DNA of 64,000 nt, taken from contig NZ_JOKH01000001.1 in the NCBI RefSeq assembly GCF_000722635.1, forward strand, positions 351,845-415,844, given 5' to 3'. Positions within the stretch are counted from its first letter, which is position 1, and each line of letters starts with the position of its first letter. This stretch comes from Endozoicomonas numazuensis. GTDB lineage: Bacteria; Pseudomonadota; Gammaproteobacteria; Pseudomonadales; Endozoicomonadaceae. Shown one piece after another: positions 18,608-28,193 of the stretch. The notes beneath the pieces are model-generated. The model ran no database searches, had not been told where the DNA came from, and was given only the letters and a program-made list of their open reading frames with translations. Made by a program: the position numbers and the translations under genes.

Positions 18608-19054
18608 ATGTTTGGCACATGGTTCAAAGACCCCCGTATGATGGCCTGCGCGCTGATTATGTTTAGCGCTACTGCGCTAGCCTGTGACGACGCTTCAATG
18701 GGAGACAGGCTGGCAGCCTACAATCAGCATTACCCGGCCATTTCTTACCCTGCTCTCAGAAAAGCAATGGATGCGGGCGAAGTTTTTATTATCGACAGTA
18801 ATAAGGCAGAAACCTTCAGCAATGGCCACCTGCCAGGCGCTTACTCATTAGTAGACAGAGATAACCTGAAGAACAAACTTCCTACCCTTAAGAACTATCC
18901 CATTGTTGTTTATTGTGGTGGCCCACAATGCCCATCCTGGTTTGCCGGTGCTGATTTTGCTGTGGCACAGGGTTACACCAATATCATGCATTACAAAGGC
19001 GGCCTGAAAGACTGGAAAGAACAGGGGGACACCCTGGCATCGGGCAAAAACTGA
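18608..19054 (+). CDS. Exported rhodanese-like protein
   Basis: 148 residues from the ATG at 18608, which has caggaga six bases upstream. A signal peptide covers about residues 1-25 (ending TALA before Cys). The rhodanese fold is visible as VFIIDSNKAETFSNGHLPGAYSL (about 58-80) and the active-site loop VVYCGGPQCPSWF (about 112-124), with Cys as the sulfur or phosphate acceptor. Likely a periplasmic sulfurtransferase or redox protein. Partners are not evident. Confidence 0.85.
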   Translation: MFGTWFKDPRMMACALIMFSATALACDDASMGDRLAAYNQHYPAISYPALRKAMDAGEVFIIDSNKAETFSNGHLPGAYSLVDRDNLKNKLPTLKNYPIVVYCGGPQCPSWFAGADFAVAQGYTNIMHYKGGLKDWKEQGDTLASGKN

Positions 19055-19118
19055 TCGTATTTCAACTGAAGCGAAACGACTTCCCAACATCAGTCTGCAC
19101 AACAGACTCTTCACAAAA

Positions 19119-19136
19119 GTGTCACTGATTCGTCAT
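19119..19136 (+). promoter_or_regulatory. Possible PHO box upstream of alkaline phosphatase
   Basis: gtgtcac-tgat-tcgtcat has the 7-4-7 layout of the PhoB site (consensus ctgtcat, four bases, ctgtcac), matching about five of seven bases in each half. Further gtca copies follow. It lies about 120 bp before the gene. Confidence 0.35.
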
Positions 19137-19258
19137 TCGTCACTGTCATTCTATATACGACATAAACGCAAGCCGTTTGCAAAACACTCTCAGGGGTTGA
19201 TGGATCTGATAGAACCCCTGAAGCAAAACAATAAAAAGCCAATAGAAAGGAAACCTTC

Positions 19259-20794
19259 ATGGAAAAAGGAAGTCTGCTTCTGGCAGCCAGTCTGGGTCTG
19301 ACTCTGGCCGGGGCCACCTCTGCCAATAGCGAGTCACCGGAACATTGGGTGTATCAGGGCAAAAAGGCTCTTGCCGACGAGTTGAGAAGTTACCCCAATA
19401 TGCGCTCAGCCAAAAACATTATTCTGTTTGTAGGCGACGGCATGGGTATGTCTACGGTGACAGCGGCCAGAATTCTTGAAGGACAGCAGCGTGGGCAAAA
19501 CGGTGAAGAAAACGAACTGTCTTTCGAGCAGCTCCCCCACATGTCTTTATCAAAAACCTATACGACTAATTTTCAGGTTCCTGACTCGGCAGGCACGATG
19601 ACCGCTATGATGACCGGTGTAAAAACCCGTAGCGGTGTCATTAATCTGGATCAGAGTGTCGATCGTGGCGCCTGTGATTTTTCAGAGAGTAATGTTCTGA
19701 CCACTTTCCTGCAAACAGCAGAAGATGCAGGCCAATCGACAGGCGTTGTCTCTACAGCCCGACTGACCCATGCCACTCCGGCAGCAACTTACTCTGTCAG
19801 CCCTGATCGCGGTTGGGAAGATGATAAGGATATGCCTCAGGAGGCAAAGAATGCAGGCTGTGTTGATATCGCCAGCCAGCTGATTGATTTTGAGTATGGC
19901 AACGGTATTGAAGTCGCCATGGGGGGAGGTCGTCGCAGCTTTATTCCTGCCACCATGAACGATCCTGAAGATACTGACAGAACCGGTGAGCGCCAGGATA
20001 ATAGGAACCTGACTGAAGAGTGGATGAATAACTACTCGAACTCAGCTTATGTCTGGAACAAGGAACAGTTCGACAACATTAATCCTCAGGAAACGGATCA
20101 CCTGCTGGGACTGTTCAATCGCTCTCATATGGAATACGAAGCAGACCGTGAAGAAGACACGGCTGGCGAACCTTCCATTGCTGACATGACCGATAAGGCC
20201 ATTGATATCCTCTCTAAAAACCGCAAAGGCTATTTCCTGATGGTCGAAGCCGGTCGTATTGATCATGGTCATCACAGTGGCAATGCTTACCGAGCCCTCC
20301 ATGACACCATAGCTTTTTCCAATGCAGTAAAAACAGCTATGGAAAAAACCGATCCTCGTGAAACCCTGATTATTGTTACCGCAGACCATAGCCATGTTAT
20401 GACCATTGCCGGTTATCCACAGCGCGGTAACTCGATTCTGGGCAAAGTTGTCACAACTGATTCTCAAGGCAATCCATCTGACAATGTATTGTTGGCGGCT
20501 GATGGCTTGCCCTATACCACTCTGGGATACGCCAATGGTCCTGGCACCAATGGTCGTGAAAGCTCTGAACGCAGGGTCGACCTGAATAATATGGATACCG
20601 AAGCCAGAGATTTCCGTCAGGAATCACTGATTCCTCTCTACTCTGAAACCCATGCCGGTGAAGATGTTGCGGTTTATGCTGGCGGACCATGGGCTCACCT
20701 GTTCAACAAGACTCAGGAACAGAGTTACGTGTTCTACGTTATGAATCATGCATCACGTATCAACAAGCGTAAATGGTGGAACTGGGGCCAATAA
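19259..20794 (+). CDS. Periplasmic alkaline phosphatase
   Basis: 511 residues with a signal peptide (about 1-22). Hydrolyses phosphomonoesters to release phosphate. Signatures: metal site FVGDGMGMSTVTAAR (about 55-70), nucleophile serine in VPDSAGTMTAMMTG (about 109), DHGHHSGN with metal-binding His/Asp (about 335), TADHSHVM (about 377), and the final metal-binding His in ETHAGEDVAVYAGGPWAHLF (about 465). The ribosome site is aaagga. A possible PHO box upstream and a terminator downstream make it a phosphate-starvation monocistron. Confidence 0.93.
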   Translation: MEKGSLLLAASLGLTLAGATSANSESPEHWVYQGKKALADELRSYPNMRSAKNIILFVGDGMGMSTVTAARILEGQQRGQNGEENELSFEQLPHMSLSKTYTTNFQVPDSAGTMTAMMTGVKTRSGVINLDQSVDRGACDFSESNVLTTFLQTAEDAGQSTGVVSTARLTHATPAATYSVSPDRGWEDDKDMPQEAKNAGCVDIASQLIDFEYGNGIEVAMGGGRRSFIPATMNDPEDTDRTGERQDNRNLTEEWMNNYSNSAYVWNKEQFDNINPQETDHLLGLFNRSHMEYEADREEDTAGEPSIADMTDKAIDILSKNRKGYFLMVEAGRIDHGHHSGNAYRALHDTIAFSNAVKTAMEKTDPRETLIIVTADHSHVMTIAGYPQRGNSILGKVVTTDSQGNPSDNVLLAADGLPYTTLGYANGPGTNGRESSERRVDLNNMDTEARDFRQESLIPLYSETHAGEDVAVYAGGPWAHLFNKTQEQSYVFYVMNHASRINKRKWWNWGQ

Positions 20795-20805
20795 GCCTCT
20801 GAAAA

Positions 20806-20840
20806 GCCAGAGGCGTCAAGATTGACACCTCTGGCCTTTC
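20806..20840 (+). terminator. Terminator of the alkaline phosphatase gene
   Basis: gccagaggcgtcaa and its near complement ttgacacctctggc form a long stem, followed by ctttc. Confidence 0.65.
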
Positions 20841-21091
20841 AGCCAATTCCCATATCGAGCAGCCACACCTCCTAATCCAGTCAAGCTAATAGTCCACCTG
20901 TATTGACATAGACAGTAACGGTTAATGGCTTTGCCATATTCTGTTGGCGCTTCGTTTTTCGGCCAGATAAATGTCGTTATTTCCCTTCACCACTTCGCTC
21001 TGATGCAGACATATGAACCCCATTGACAATGTTTAGGGTGAGTGGGAGCATCTAAAGTGCTCCCTCATTTATGCTGTAGAGAATAAGAGCC

Positions 21092-22243
21092 ATGGAAAAC
21101 CAACCTGTTATTCAAGGTGTCATTGCCAAAAACTGTCAGCCAGAGGGTTGCCGGGAAGCCGTCAGACAGCAAATCAATGCTGTTCAGCGTTCGTCGTTTG
21201 CAAACGCACCGGCAAAAAACATACTGATCCTTGGCGCCTCTTCCGGTTTTGGGCTGGCAACACGAATCGTGGCCAATTTTGGCCTCCTGGCTAATACTCT
21301 GAACCTATCGTTTGAAAAGCCTCCTTCCGAAAAAGGAACAGGCTCTGCCGGCTGGCACAACAATCAGGCCTGTCAGGCATTTGCCGAAGAGCAGGGACTC
21401 ACCTCAATAAACAAGGTGGGTGATGCCTTCTCAGCAGAATTCAGGAAAGAAGTCAGAGAGATCATCAAGGAGCACTTCGATGGACACATCGACCTACTGA
21501 TCTACAGTTTGGCCACAGGGGGTCGTCCCGACCCTGAATCTGGAGAATTGATTCGCTCTGCCATCAAACCCATTGACGAGCCTTATCAGGGATATACGCT
21601 GGACCTTGAGCACGAAGCCCTTCAATCAGTCACACTGCAACCGGCAACTCCTGCAGAAATAACCGACACTGTTAAAGTAATGGGTGGCGAGGACTGGTAC
21701 AACTGGGTTCAGGAGCTGCAGGAAGAACACCTGCTTTCTAATGGATTTAGAACCATGGCCTATTCCTACATAGGCCCGGAAATCACCCATGCCATCTATC
21801 ATCATGGAACTCTCGGAAGGGCCAAACAGGATCTTCAGCAGTACACCGATCGATTGAATGAACTGTTGGCAATACAGGGCGGAGGAGCCTGGCTGGTAGT
21901 GTGTAAAGCCTTGGTAACCAAAGCAAGCGTGTTCATTCCCGGTTTTGGCCCTTACCTCATGGCTCTGTACAAAGTCATGAAACAGCAGGGAGTGCATGAA
22001 GGCTGCATAGAACAGATGATCAGGCTTTTTTCAGAGAAAAATGCTCTGGCAAACCCGACAACAGACGATCAACGTATGATCAGACTGGATGATTGGGAAC
22101 TGAGAGGCTCAGTGCAGGGAGAGGTCTCTGAACTATTGCAGCAGGCAACCCCTGAAAACTTCAGAACATTACTGGATTATGATGGGGTCAGACAGGACTT
22201 CTTGAATCTGAATGGCTTCGATCTGATGTCAGCGACTGAATAA
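21092..22243 (+). CDS. fabV: Enoyl-ACP reductase FabV (trans-2-enoyl reductase)
   Basis: Reduces enoyl-ACP with NADH in the last step of fatty-acid elongation; FabV is naturally resistant to triclosan. 383 residues, close to the family length of about 400. The N-terminal dinucleotide fold shows LILGASSGFGLATRI (about 46-60). VMGGEDWYNWVQ near residue 200 is typical, and the active site Tyr-x8-Lys is in AIYHHGTLGRAK (about 235-245). The C-terminal GVHEGCIEQMIRLF also fits FabV. It is a single-gene unit. Confidence 0.93.
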   Translation: MENQPVIQGVIAKNCQPEGCREAVRQQINAVQRSSFANAPAKNILILGASSGFGLATRIVANFGLLANTLNLSFEKPPSEKGTGSAGWHNNQACQAFAEEQGLTSINKVGDAFSAEFRKEVREIIKEHFDGHIDLLIYSLATGGRPDPESGELIRSAIKPIDEPYQGYTLDLEHEALQSVTLQPATPAEITDTVKVMGGEDWYNWVQELQEEHLLSNGFRTMAYSYIGPEITHAIYHHGTLGRAKQDLQQYTDRLNELLAIQGGGAWLVVCKALVTKASVFIPGFGPYLMALYKVMKQQGVHEGCIEQMIRLFSEKNALANPTTDDQRMIRLDDWELRGSVQGEVSELLQQATPENFRTLLDYDGVRQDFLNLNGFDLMSATE

Positions 22244-22251
22244 GTTTGGAT

Positions 22252-22614
22252 TCAAAAATTGAAAGTAGTCAGTCCTCTGTTTTTCTGGCAGCAAAGAGCC
22301 ATAAATAGAACATCTGACACCACTTTAACTCCGGCCTTTTTTAGCATGGCAGCGGTGACATCCTCTCCTTTTTCTGTGACGACTTTTGCCTGGTGGTTTA
22401 AGACATCATTGCCATCGGCACTGCAACCCTCTCCAACAATTCTTGCTCTTGGCCTTGGAGTGGCCAAGTCGCCAATTTCCTCAGGACATAGCGGAATTAT
22501 TTCCCATTCTTCAAAGGCTTTTATGACTTTGGAATGTGTACAGGCACCACCATCAAATCTGCATTTTTTACCCAGAAGGCAAGCACTGATTACAACAGCT
22601 CTGGTCTTCGGCAT
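22252..22614 (-). pseudogene. DUF523-family protein with probable internal deletion
   Basis: The first 80 residues are a normal DUF523 start (ISACLLGKKCRFDGGAC, then IPLCPEEIGDLATPRPRA). Family members are about 150 residues and have, between a VTEKGEDVT-like and a GEGVTAALL-like segment, about 50 residues carrying a conserved SPSCG motif. Here VVTEKGEDVTAAMLKKAGV joins those two segments directly, so the middle and the SPSCG cysteine are gone, and the tail after VVSD is non-conserved. Recombination between the two similar DVTAA-type sequences would explain it. Function of the intact family is not established. Confidence 0.65.
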
Positions 22615-22773
22615 GAATAATCACCCGTGACTTCAACAAAAATCAGGTGGCTCGATTATAGTAAAATTCCTGTAGAGGATGGCGCCTGTGAAGCATTCAC
22701 TCCAGACCTGATCAAACATCACTTGTCGTCAGAACAGGTCTGGAAGTTATCTGCAGAAACAGACTGGCGTATA

Positions 22774-23847
22774 TTAATGCTGTAACTCAGGGTAGTCGGT
22801 ATAACCTTCAGCGCCGCCCATATAAAAATACTCCGGCTTCGCTTCATTCAGACTGGCATTCACTTTGAAACGCGCCACCAGATCCGGATTGGAAATAAAC
22901 GGAACACCAAAGGCCACGGCATCCAGCTGTTGTGAGTCAATAGCACCCGATGCTTCTTCTTTGCTATAACCCATATTGCCGATCAGATTCCCTTTGTAGA
23001 GTGCTCTCGCAGGGGACATGATATCGGCCTGCTGCTCTCCGGCAAAATCACTGCGCATCAGATGCCAGTAAGCAAGCTGATAATCATTCAGTTCTTCAGC
23101 TAGCCACTCAGTCAGACCAACAGGATCACTGTCCTTCATACTGTTGAAACCGTTCAGAGGCGAAGTTCTCAGTCCCACTTTACCGCCGCCCCACACATCT
23201 ACGACAGCATCCAGAACTTCAAACATTAAACGTGAACGGTTTTCAAGCGAGCCTCCGTAGGCGTCTGTCCGCTGGTTACTGCCATCCCGGAGGAAGTTAT
23301 CCAGCAAATAACCGTTCGCCCCATGTACCTCTACCCCATCAAAACCGGCTTCTTTCGCATTCAAAGCGCCTTGCCTGAAGGCAGATACAATAGAAGGAAT
23401 CTCATTCAGTTCCAGAGAACGGGGCGTGGTATAGGGCAGCTTGCCTTCCGGTGTATGAACAACATCATCAATAGCAATGGGGCTGGCTGCAACCGGTGTT
23501 TCTCCATCATTGAGAACAGGATGATTGGCACGCCCTCCGTGCCATAGCTGCAAAAAGATCTTGCCTCCTTTCTCGTGGACCGCGTCTGTGACCTTTTTCC
23601 AACCCTCAATTTGTTCTTGTGAGTAGATGCCCGGTTCATTAACAAAAGCAGAGGTTCCTTCTGCGACCATTGTCGCCTCGGCAATGATCAAACCGGCTCC
23701 GGCACGCTGTGCATAATACTCTGACATTATCTCGGTAGGCACATGGTCTTCTGCACGGGTTCGGGTCAGTGGCGCCATGATGATTCGATTAGACAGTTCA
23801 ACTTCACCCAGCCGAATCTCTGAAAACAGATCATGAGTCGAAGACAT
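22774..23847 (-). CDS. nemA: Alkene reductase, Old Yellow Enzyme family (NemA-like)
   Basis: A 357-residue FMN-dependent TIM-barrel enzyme that reduces activated C=C bonds and nitro compounds such as N-ethylmaleimide. Motifs: NRIIMAPLTRTRAED at the N terminus (FMN contact), FLQLWHGGRANHP near residue 97-110, VEVHGANGYLLDNFLRDG with NQRTDAYGGSLENR (about 172-205), and AVAFGVPFISNPDLV near 310 for phosphate binding. It diverges from a truncated LysR gene that was probably its regulator. Confidence 0.92.
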   Translation of the reverse strand: MSSTHDLFSEIRLGEVELSNRIIMAPLTRTRAEDHVPTEIMSEYYAQRAGAGLIIAEATMVAEGTSAFVNEPGIYSQEQIEGWKKVTDAVHEKGGKIFLQLWHGGRANHPVLNDGETPVAASPIAIDDVVHTPEGKLPYTTPRSLELNEIPSIVSAFRQGALNAKEAGFDGVEVHGANGYLLDNFLRDGSNQRTDAYGGSLENRSRLMFEVLDAVVDVWGGGKVGLRTSPLNGFNSMKDSDPVGLTEWLAEELNDYQLAYWHLMRSDFAGEQQADIMSPARALYKGNLIGNMGYSKEEASGAIDSQQLDAVAFGVPFISNPDLVARFKVNASLNEAKPEYFYMGGAEGYTDYPELQH

Positions 23848-23866
23848 TTCAATCCCTCAAATAGTT

Positions 23867-24608
23867 TTGTTTCTTCATGGTATAGAGATTAAGATTCTTA
23901 CAACAAAGAAACAATTGGAGTTTTTGAAATTGATTGTTCGCGATTTGGAAACCATAGACTTCAGAACACTGTCTATTTTTGTCACAACTTGCCGGCTGAT
24001 GAGCCTGACACGCTGCGCAGATGAGATGAGCCTCCCAAAGTCCACTGTGAGTAAGGCAATTTCAAAGCTTGAAGAACATCTCCAGACCAGATTACTGGAG
24101 CGCTCTACCCGAAGCATTCAAATGACTGAAGCCGGACAAGTTATTCTCGGAAGAGCTCATAAATCATAACTGTCTCAAGTTTCAATACACTTCCGAAACC
24201 ATGCCCTGGACGCTTGTCAGTGAAGTAAAAACAGAAGCTATCGATGTTTCAGGCAACTTTATCTGCTCAAACATAGAAGCCGTTAAACAAGCTGTTGCAG
24301 CCGGTTTAGGCATTGGCCAGATTCCAGTCAACAATATGGTTTGCGAATTAAAGAAACATGAATTGATTCGGGTGTTGCCAGACTGGCACGGCGCCCCCAT
24401 GCCTATTTATCTGGTCTACCGCCCTGGAGTGAACAAGCTAAAACGTGTAGAAGCTATCCTCGAATATTTGCTCAGCATTCAGGAACAATTCGAGTTCACT
24501 CCAGATCTTCATCTTTGTCAGCCTGCTGCTTTTGATAGAAGCGAAATGACATCGAATCAGGAAAGAAAGAAAAGATCACACTGGCCGACTCTCTGCTATC
24601 CGTCTTGA
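23867..24608 (+). pseudogene. LysR-family regulator with internal deletion
   Basis: The first piece (to 24169) contains the complete winged helix of a LysR regulator (LETIDFRTLSIFVTTCRLM, then LPKSTVSKAISKLEEHLQTRLLERSTR) and stops just after the domain. The second piece (from about 24171, frame through 24608) carries only the end of the effector domain (FICSNIEAVKQAVAAGLGIGQIP, then LIRVLPDWHG). About 110-130 residues of linker and first effector subdomain are missing and the two parts are out of frame. Divergent placement against nemA is the classic position of a LysR regulator for that gene, so nemA may have lost its specific control. Confidence 0.78.
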
Positions 24609-24964
24609 TTCAAACCCAGCTCTTTTTGCTTTTTCTTGGTCAGCCCCAGCGAAACCAGACGATAAGACTCAGTAATGTAGTATTTCAGCTCTTCATCCTC
24701 ATCACCAGGGACATCAAACTGCTGTATCCACTTCATCCCCCGTGATGCAAGATAAGGAGCCGGTTGATAGCCCGATTTTTCTGAAAGGAAATGATAGTTG
24801 GATTCGGATGTCTTGAAGGTAAAGGCTGGCTTTTCTGCTTTTCCCCAACCTCCTATTGCAAATACCTTGCCTCCCACTTTCCATACGTGAGAGTCACCCC
24901 ATTGAACCACATGAGAAGTAACCTTGAAGCTGCCGCAAAAATCATTGAATTCTTCGTAAGTCAT
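24596..24964 (-). CDS. MmcQ/YjbR-family protein
   Basis: 122 residues. MTYEEFNDFCGSFKVTSHVVQWGD, KVGGKVFAIGGW and FKTSESNYHFL followed by QPAPYLASRGMKWIQ fit the small alpha-beta MmcQ/YjbR (CyaY-like fold) family, proposed to bind DNA. Physiological role is unknown. The 3' end overlaps the degraded LysR gene by 13 bases on the other strand. Confidence 0.85.
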   Translation of the reverse strand: MTYEEFNDFCGSFKVTSHVVQWGDSHVWKVGGKVFAIGGWGKAEKPAFTFKTSESNYHFLSEKSGYQPAPYLASRGMKWIQQFDVPGDEDEELKYYITESYRLVSLGLTKKKQKELGLNQDG

Positions 24965-25174
24965 AAGGTATCTCGTAAGAGACGAAATAACCTTATCTAT
25001 ACCATATAACTGTTATGGATTGGCAGCTGAGTAGAGAGGACATCGACAGGTTATAGATGGTGCTTCAGAGGTGTTGCTGGAACTGCATTTTGGCCATTCG
25101 CTCTTGCATGAGCTATAAACCGGATCATCGCAGCACACCTTGAAGGTAGTTTTTTTCTCAAACTGTCATCGGTA

Positions 25175-26287
25175 CTAACTGCACTGATACAGGGTTGATA
25201 TTTGTCCCAATGATTCTTTCAAACTGACAGTCACACTGCTTTCCTGATCAAACCAGGCATGCCTGCCACTCAGCTTTCTCTCAGCATACCCCAGTACTGA
25301 ACATGAGAGGTTGCTGTTCACAGACTGTAATCTGATAGCCAGCTGCAAGGTGTGACTGAACCATCTCAGTCTCATATTATTTACCCAGGGAGAACGCGAG
25401 GTCATATCCCCTCCCCTGGCAGTATCGATCACAGTACCATCAGGTAAACGGGGTGGCTGATCTGTTAGACCGGTTACCAGCTCTTTGGGAATATTCCTGG
25501 TTTCCAACTGCTCAAGCTGCTGTTCAAGCTGTGCAACTTGCGCTTCAAACTCATCCAACTGTTGAGACAGTTCACCGGAGAGCTGATTCTCTGAATTTAA
25601 CAGGTCATAACTATTCAGGGTTTGAAGAGTCAACAAGTCTGAATTTTTCAAAGAACCGGCTATATTAACAACCCGTCGTAGAAGTGTTTCAGTTCCGACA
25701 GAAACAGCCCCTTCAGCAATCGTAGACCGATAACCTATAGCACTGCCTGCTGAAAAATTGGGTTGACCTTCTTTAGCCATTTTCAGTACAGAAGCAGTGG
25801 AATAATCCGGAGTTTCAGAACAGGTATATTCACAAAACTGATAATCTGGAAAGGGCGCACATGTTCCGGGAACAGGATCAATTCTTATGACAGGTTCACC
25901 CAAGGGTATAAAGCCAAAATCAGCCTTGGTAGGATCAAAGGGCGCAGAACAGTCATAAGCTTTGGCTGAACCATCACTCAAAGAGACTGAATCTTTGGTG
26001 ATTGATTTGACCATAAAATCAAAATAGTTTTGCCCGCCATTGTTCGAAGCATTGGCTTCAAGATTCCAGCTCTGACCGAATCCATCGACAAGAGCTGTAT
26101 CATGAAATCGGATACGAATGTTGTTTTCTTTGAGTTTAACGGTATCAGAACCAAAGTTCTCACCATTAACGCAATCAAGACCAACACACTTGCTGCCCTG
26201 AATGATAAGATCATCATTCTTGATAATATCAGCGGATATCCCAAGAGGTATCAATAAACCCAAATACGCAATCTTTTTTGGTAACAT
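25175..26287 (-). CDS. Secreted protein with YadA-stalk-like motif, paralogue 1
   Basis: 370 residues with a signal peptide (about 1-19). The N-terminal block DDLIIQGSKCVGLDCVNGE plus DTVKLKENNIRIRFHDTA is a recognisable secreted module of many gammaproteobacteria, shared with the next gene. Residues about 190-225 (EGAVSVGTETLLRRVVNIAG) resemble the head/stalk repeats of trimeric autotransporters, and a coiled coil follows (about 240-270, rich in EQQLEQLE). There is no obvious outer-membrane anchor. Paired Cys residues suggest disulfides. Likely an extracellular or surface protein. Confidence 0.7.
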   Translation of the reverse strand: MLPKKIAYLGLLIPLGISADIIKNDDLIIQGSKCVGLDCVNGENFGSDTVKLKENNIRIRFHDTALVDGFGQSWNLEANASNNGGQNYFDFMVKSITKDSVSLSDGSAKAYDCSAPFDPTKADFGFIPLGEPVIRIDPVPGTCAPFPDYQFCEYTCSETPDYSTASVLKMAKEGQPNFSAGSAIGYRSTIAEGAVSVGTETLLRRVVNIAGSLKNSDLLTLQTLNSYDLLNSENQLSGELSQQLDEFEAQVAQLEQQLEQLETRNIPKELVTGLTDQPPRLPDGTVIDTARGGDMTSRSPWVNNMRLRWFSHTLQLAIRLQSVNSNLSCSVLGYAERKLSGRHAWFDQESSVTVSLKESLGQISTLYQCS

Positions 26288-26347
26288 AAAATTCTCGAAT
26301 GGTTATAGCTGTTATTCATTCCAAGTCAGGATAACGATCGTTAAACT

Positions 26348-26971
26348 TTACTGACCCAGAGCATCCAGCCTTTCAGCAATACTCTCGAGACGACTACCAA
26401 GATTATCCAGACGACTTTGTAAACTACTCAGCTCTCCATTCAATGCATCAATACCAGACTGGTTCTGGGCTTGCGCTGTCGCTTCAAACGCTTTGAACTG
26501 CTCTAAATTCACGGCATCTGTTTCGTTAATACCCTGGGCAACATGAGCTACTCGCTTTTCATTACCAACCGCCCCTACTGAAACAGCACTTTCAACCAGC
26601 TCAGCACCTGCACCTATAGCTACACCACCTTCAGGTGTAGAAGATAACTGCAATACTTTGTTCTGATTATCAGCATCTTCTATATAAAAAATACTGTCAC
26701 TGGTTTGCACCTGTCCAGACATTCCCATTCGCCAGTCATTCGTAGGAAATGCTGCAGAGACACTGGTATCCTGAAACAGAATGGCAGGGTTTTCTGATTT
26801 CAATTTAAGCGTATCAAAATCAAAGATTTCTCCATCGACACAACTGGCACCAACACACTCTGATCCGTTAATAATATGATCATCAACAACGACAACATCA
26901 GCAGATACTTGTGATACCAGTACAGCAATAGCAAGGCAACTTCCTGCAAACAGTTGGTTTTTATTATTCAA
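26348..26971 (-). CDS. Secreted protein with YadA-stalk-like motif, paralogue 2
   Basis: 207 residues with a signal peptide (about 1-24). The module VDDHIINGSECVGASCVDGE, DTLKLKSENPAILFQDTS and NDWRMG is paralogous to that of the downstream gene. Residues about 120-155 (ESAVSVGAVGNEKRVAHVA, then INETDAVNLEQF) match the YadA stalk consensus, and the C terminus is a coiled coil with leucine heptads (LNGELSSLQSRLDNLGSRL). It lacks a membrane anchor. The 60-bp gap suggests co-transcription with paralogue 1. Confidence 0.75.
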   Translation of the reverse strand: MNNKNQLFAGSCLAIAVLVSQVSADVVVVDDHIINGSECVGASCVDGEIFDFDTLKLKSENPAILFQDTSVSAAFPTNDWRMGMSGQVQTSDSIFYIEDADNQNKVLQLSSTPEGGVAIGAGAELVESAVSVGAVGNEKRVAHVAQGINETDAVNLEQFKAFEATAQAQNQSGIDALNGELSSLQSRLDNLGSRLESIAERLDALGQ

Positions 26972-27325
26972 TGTATTCTTTCCTTGTATTAATAAACTGT
27001 TAGCTCGTATGAATGCACTTCAACCTAAGAGCTTGAAATGCATAGCTGTAAGTTATCAGAGAACGGTTTCAAAAAAAAAGATATTATCTATAAACAGTCG
27101 TATTACTTTAAACAATCCCTATATCAATTAAAGTTACTTCCTTATAACAATAAGGCAGGTTCTATAGAAACATAGCAGAGACCGTTCTCAAGACTTTCAA
27201 TACTTAAGTTATTCATAAAAACCCTTAAGTTGAAAGACCTGAGAATAAAGAAGAGAAAATTAGAGCTAAAAAATAAAACCTGAAAATCAATAAACTTAAA
27301 GGCTCTAAACTAAGCTTCAGTCAGG
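26972..27325. other. AT-rich intergenic region upstream of the YadA-like pair
   Basis: About 350 bp of AT-rich sequence, likely with the promoter of the pair. I see no gene or named motif. Confidence 0.4.
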
Positions 27326-27904
27326 TTACTCTCCTCCATCATTAACGAGTTGCTTATCAGAGAGTTTCTCATACAAGAATCCTAACAGCACTCCATATAC
27401 ACCATTAGCAACGAAGAAATAGATCAGCCCTACACTGTCAAGTACTTCAGATCCTGCAAACCCTTTACCCAGCAAAGGCAATACTAAAATGCTGTTAATC
27501 AACCAGGACAACAGAGCAAACACAGCCCCCTTTTTTATCCCGGAACCTGCCAGGTATTTCTCGACAGAATAGACATACAGTCCAGCCATTAAGAGACCGA
27601 TGAGAGAGTGGAAAAACACATAGAACCCAAGCGACCCTGGCTGAGGTAATACTGTCGCGCTCCAGACTGCAGAAAACCCCAGGTCATGAAAGATTCCGCC
27701 AAAGTACATTTGCAAGAGCCCGAATAATCCTCCGGCCCCAACCTCTATGTCCATCAATGGCGCTGTCTTCAACAACACGGTGTTAACTCCGGTCGCGACT
27801 ACTGTCGCGAAAAGCATTACCTTAAAACACTCTACCCCGTGCAACCTCACCAGCTTGCCGCGCTCTGCTATAGGCCTGATATCTATATTTTTTCCTTTAA
27901 TCAT
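27326..27904 (-). CDS. Uncharacterised multi-span membrane protein
   Basis: 192 residues with about four or five hydrophobic segments (roughly 27-47, 60-80, 93-113, 125-145 and 155-178), separated by short loops, and a charged C terminus. It resembles small integral proteins with no assigned function. No signal peptide or catalytic motif is visible. It is monocistronic. Confidence 0.6.
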   Translation of the reverse strand: MIKGKNIDIRPIAERGKLVRLHGVECFKVMLFATVVATGVNTVLLKTAPLMDIEVGAGGLFGLLQMYFGGIFHDLGFSAVWSATVLPQPGSLGFYVFFHSLIGLLMAGLYVYSVEKYLAGSGIKKGAVFALLSWLINSILVLPLLGKGFAGSEVLDSVGLIYFFVANGVYGVLLGFLYEKLSDKQLVNDGGE

Positions 27905-28193
27905 CCACTCTTTCCACTACTCATGATCACTCACTCGGCCTCCGACAGTGCTTTGCTGCCTAATTTTTGTTCTATTGTGCCATCAGCTATAGATAAGTGT
28001 AAACGCCTATCCATAGCCGTATACCTTTCCCAAGATAGCCGTCACAAAGCATTGAATTGCCTGAGGCGGGGGTTACATTTCAGACCTCAGCCAGACTAAG
28101 CCTTTGGATCAAAAAGTTTTATGCAACCAGTCTTCTTATTTCATTCTTATGTGTTTAAGATGCGCAAGCGAAATAATTTATTCAGGTAGTTCT

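Noticed and set aside
22627-22785. A 52-codon GTG frame (VTSTKIRWLDYSK...) between the DUF523 remnant and nemA
   Set aside because: Protein-like in places, but without a ribosome site and overlapping the end of nemA on the other strand; no family recognised.
28104-28193. Longer N terminus for the cytochrome b562 gene
   Set aside because: The extension would precede a normal signal peptide; the ATG at 28194 is the sensible start.
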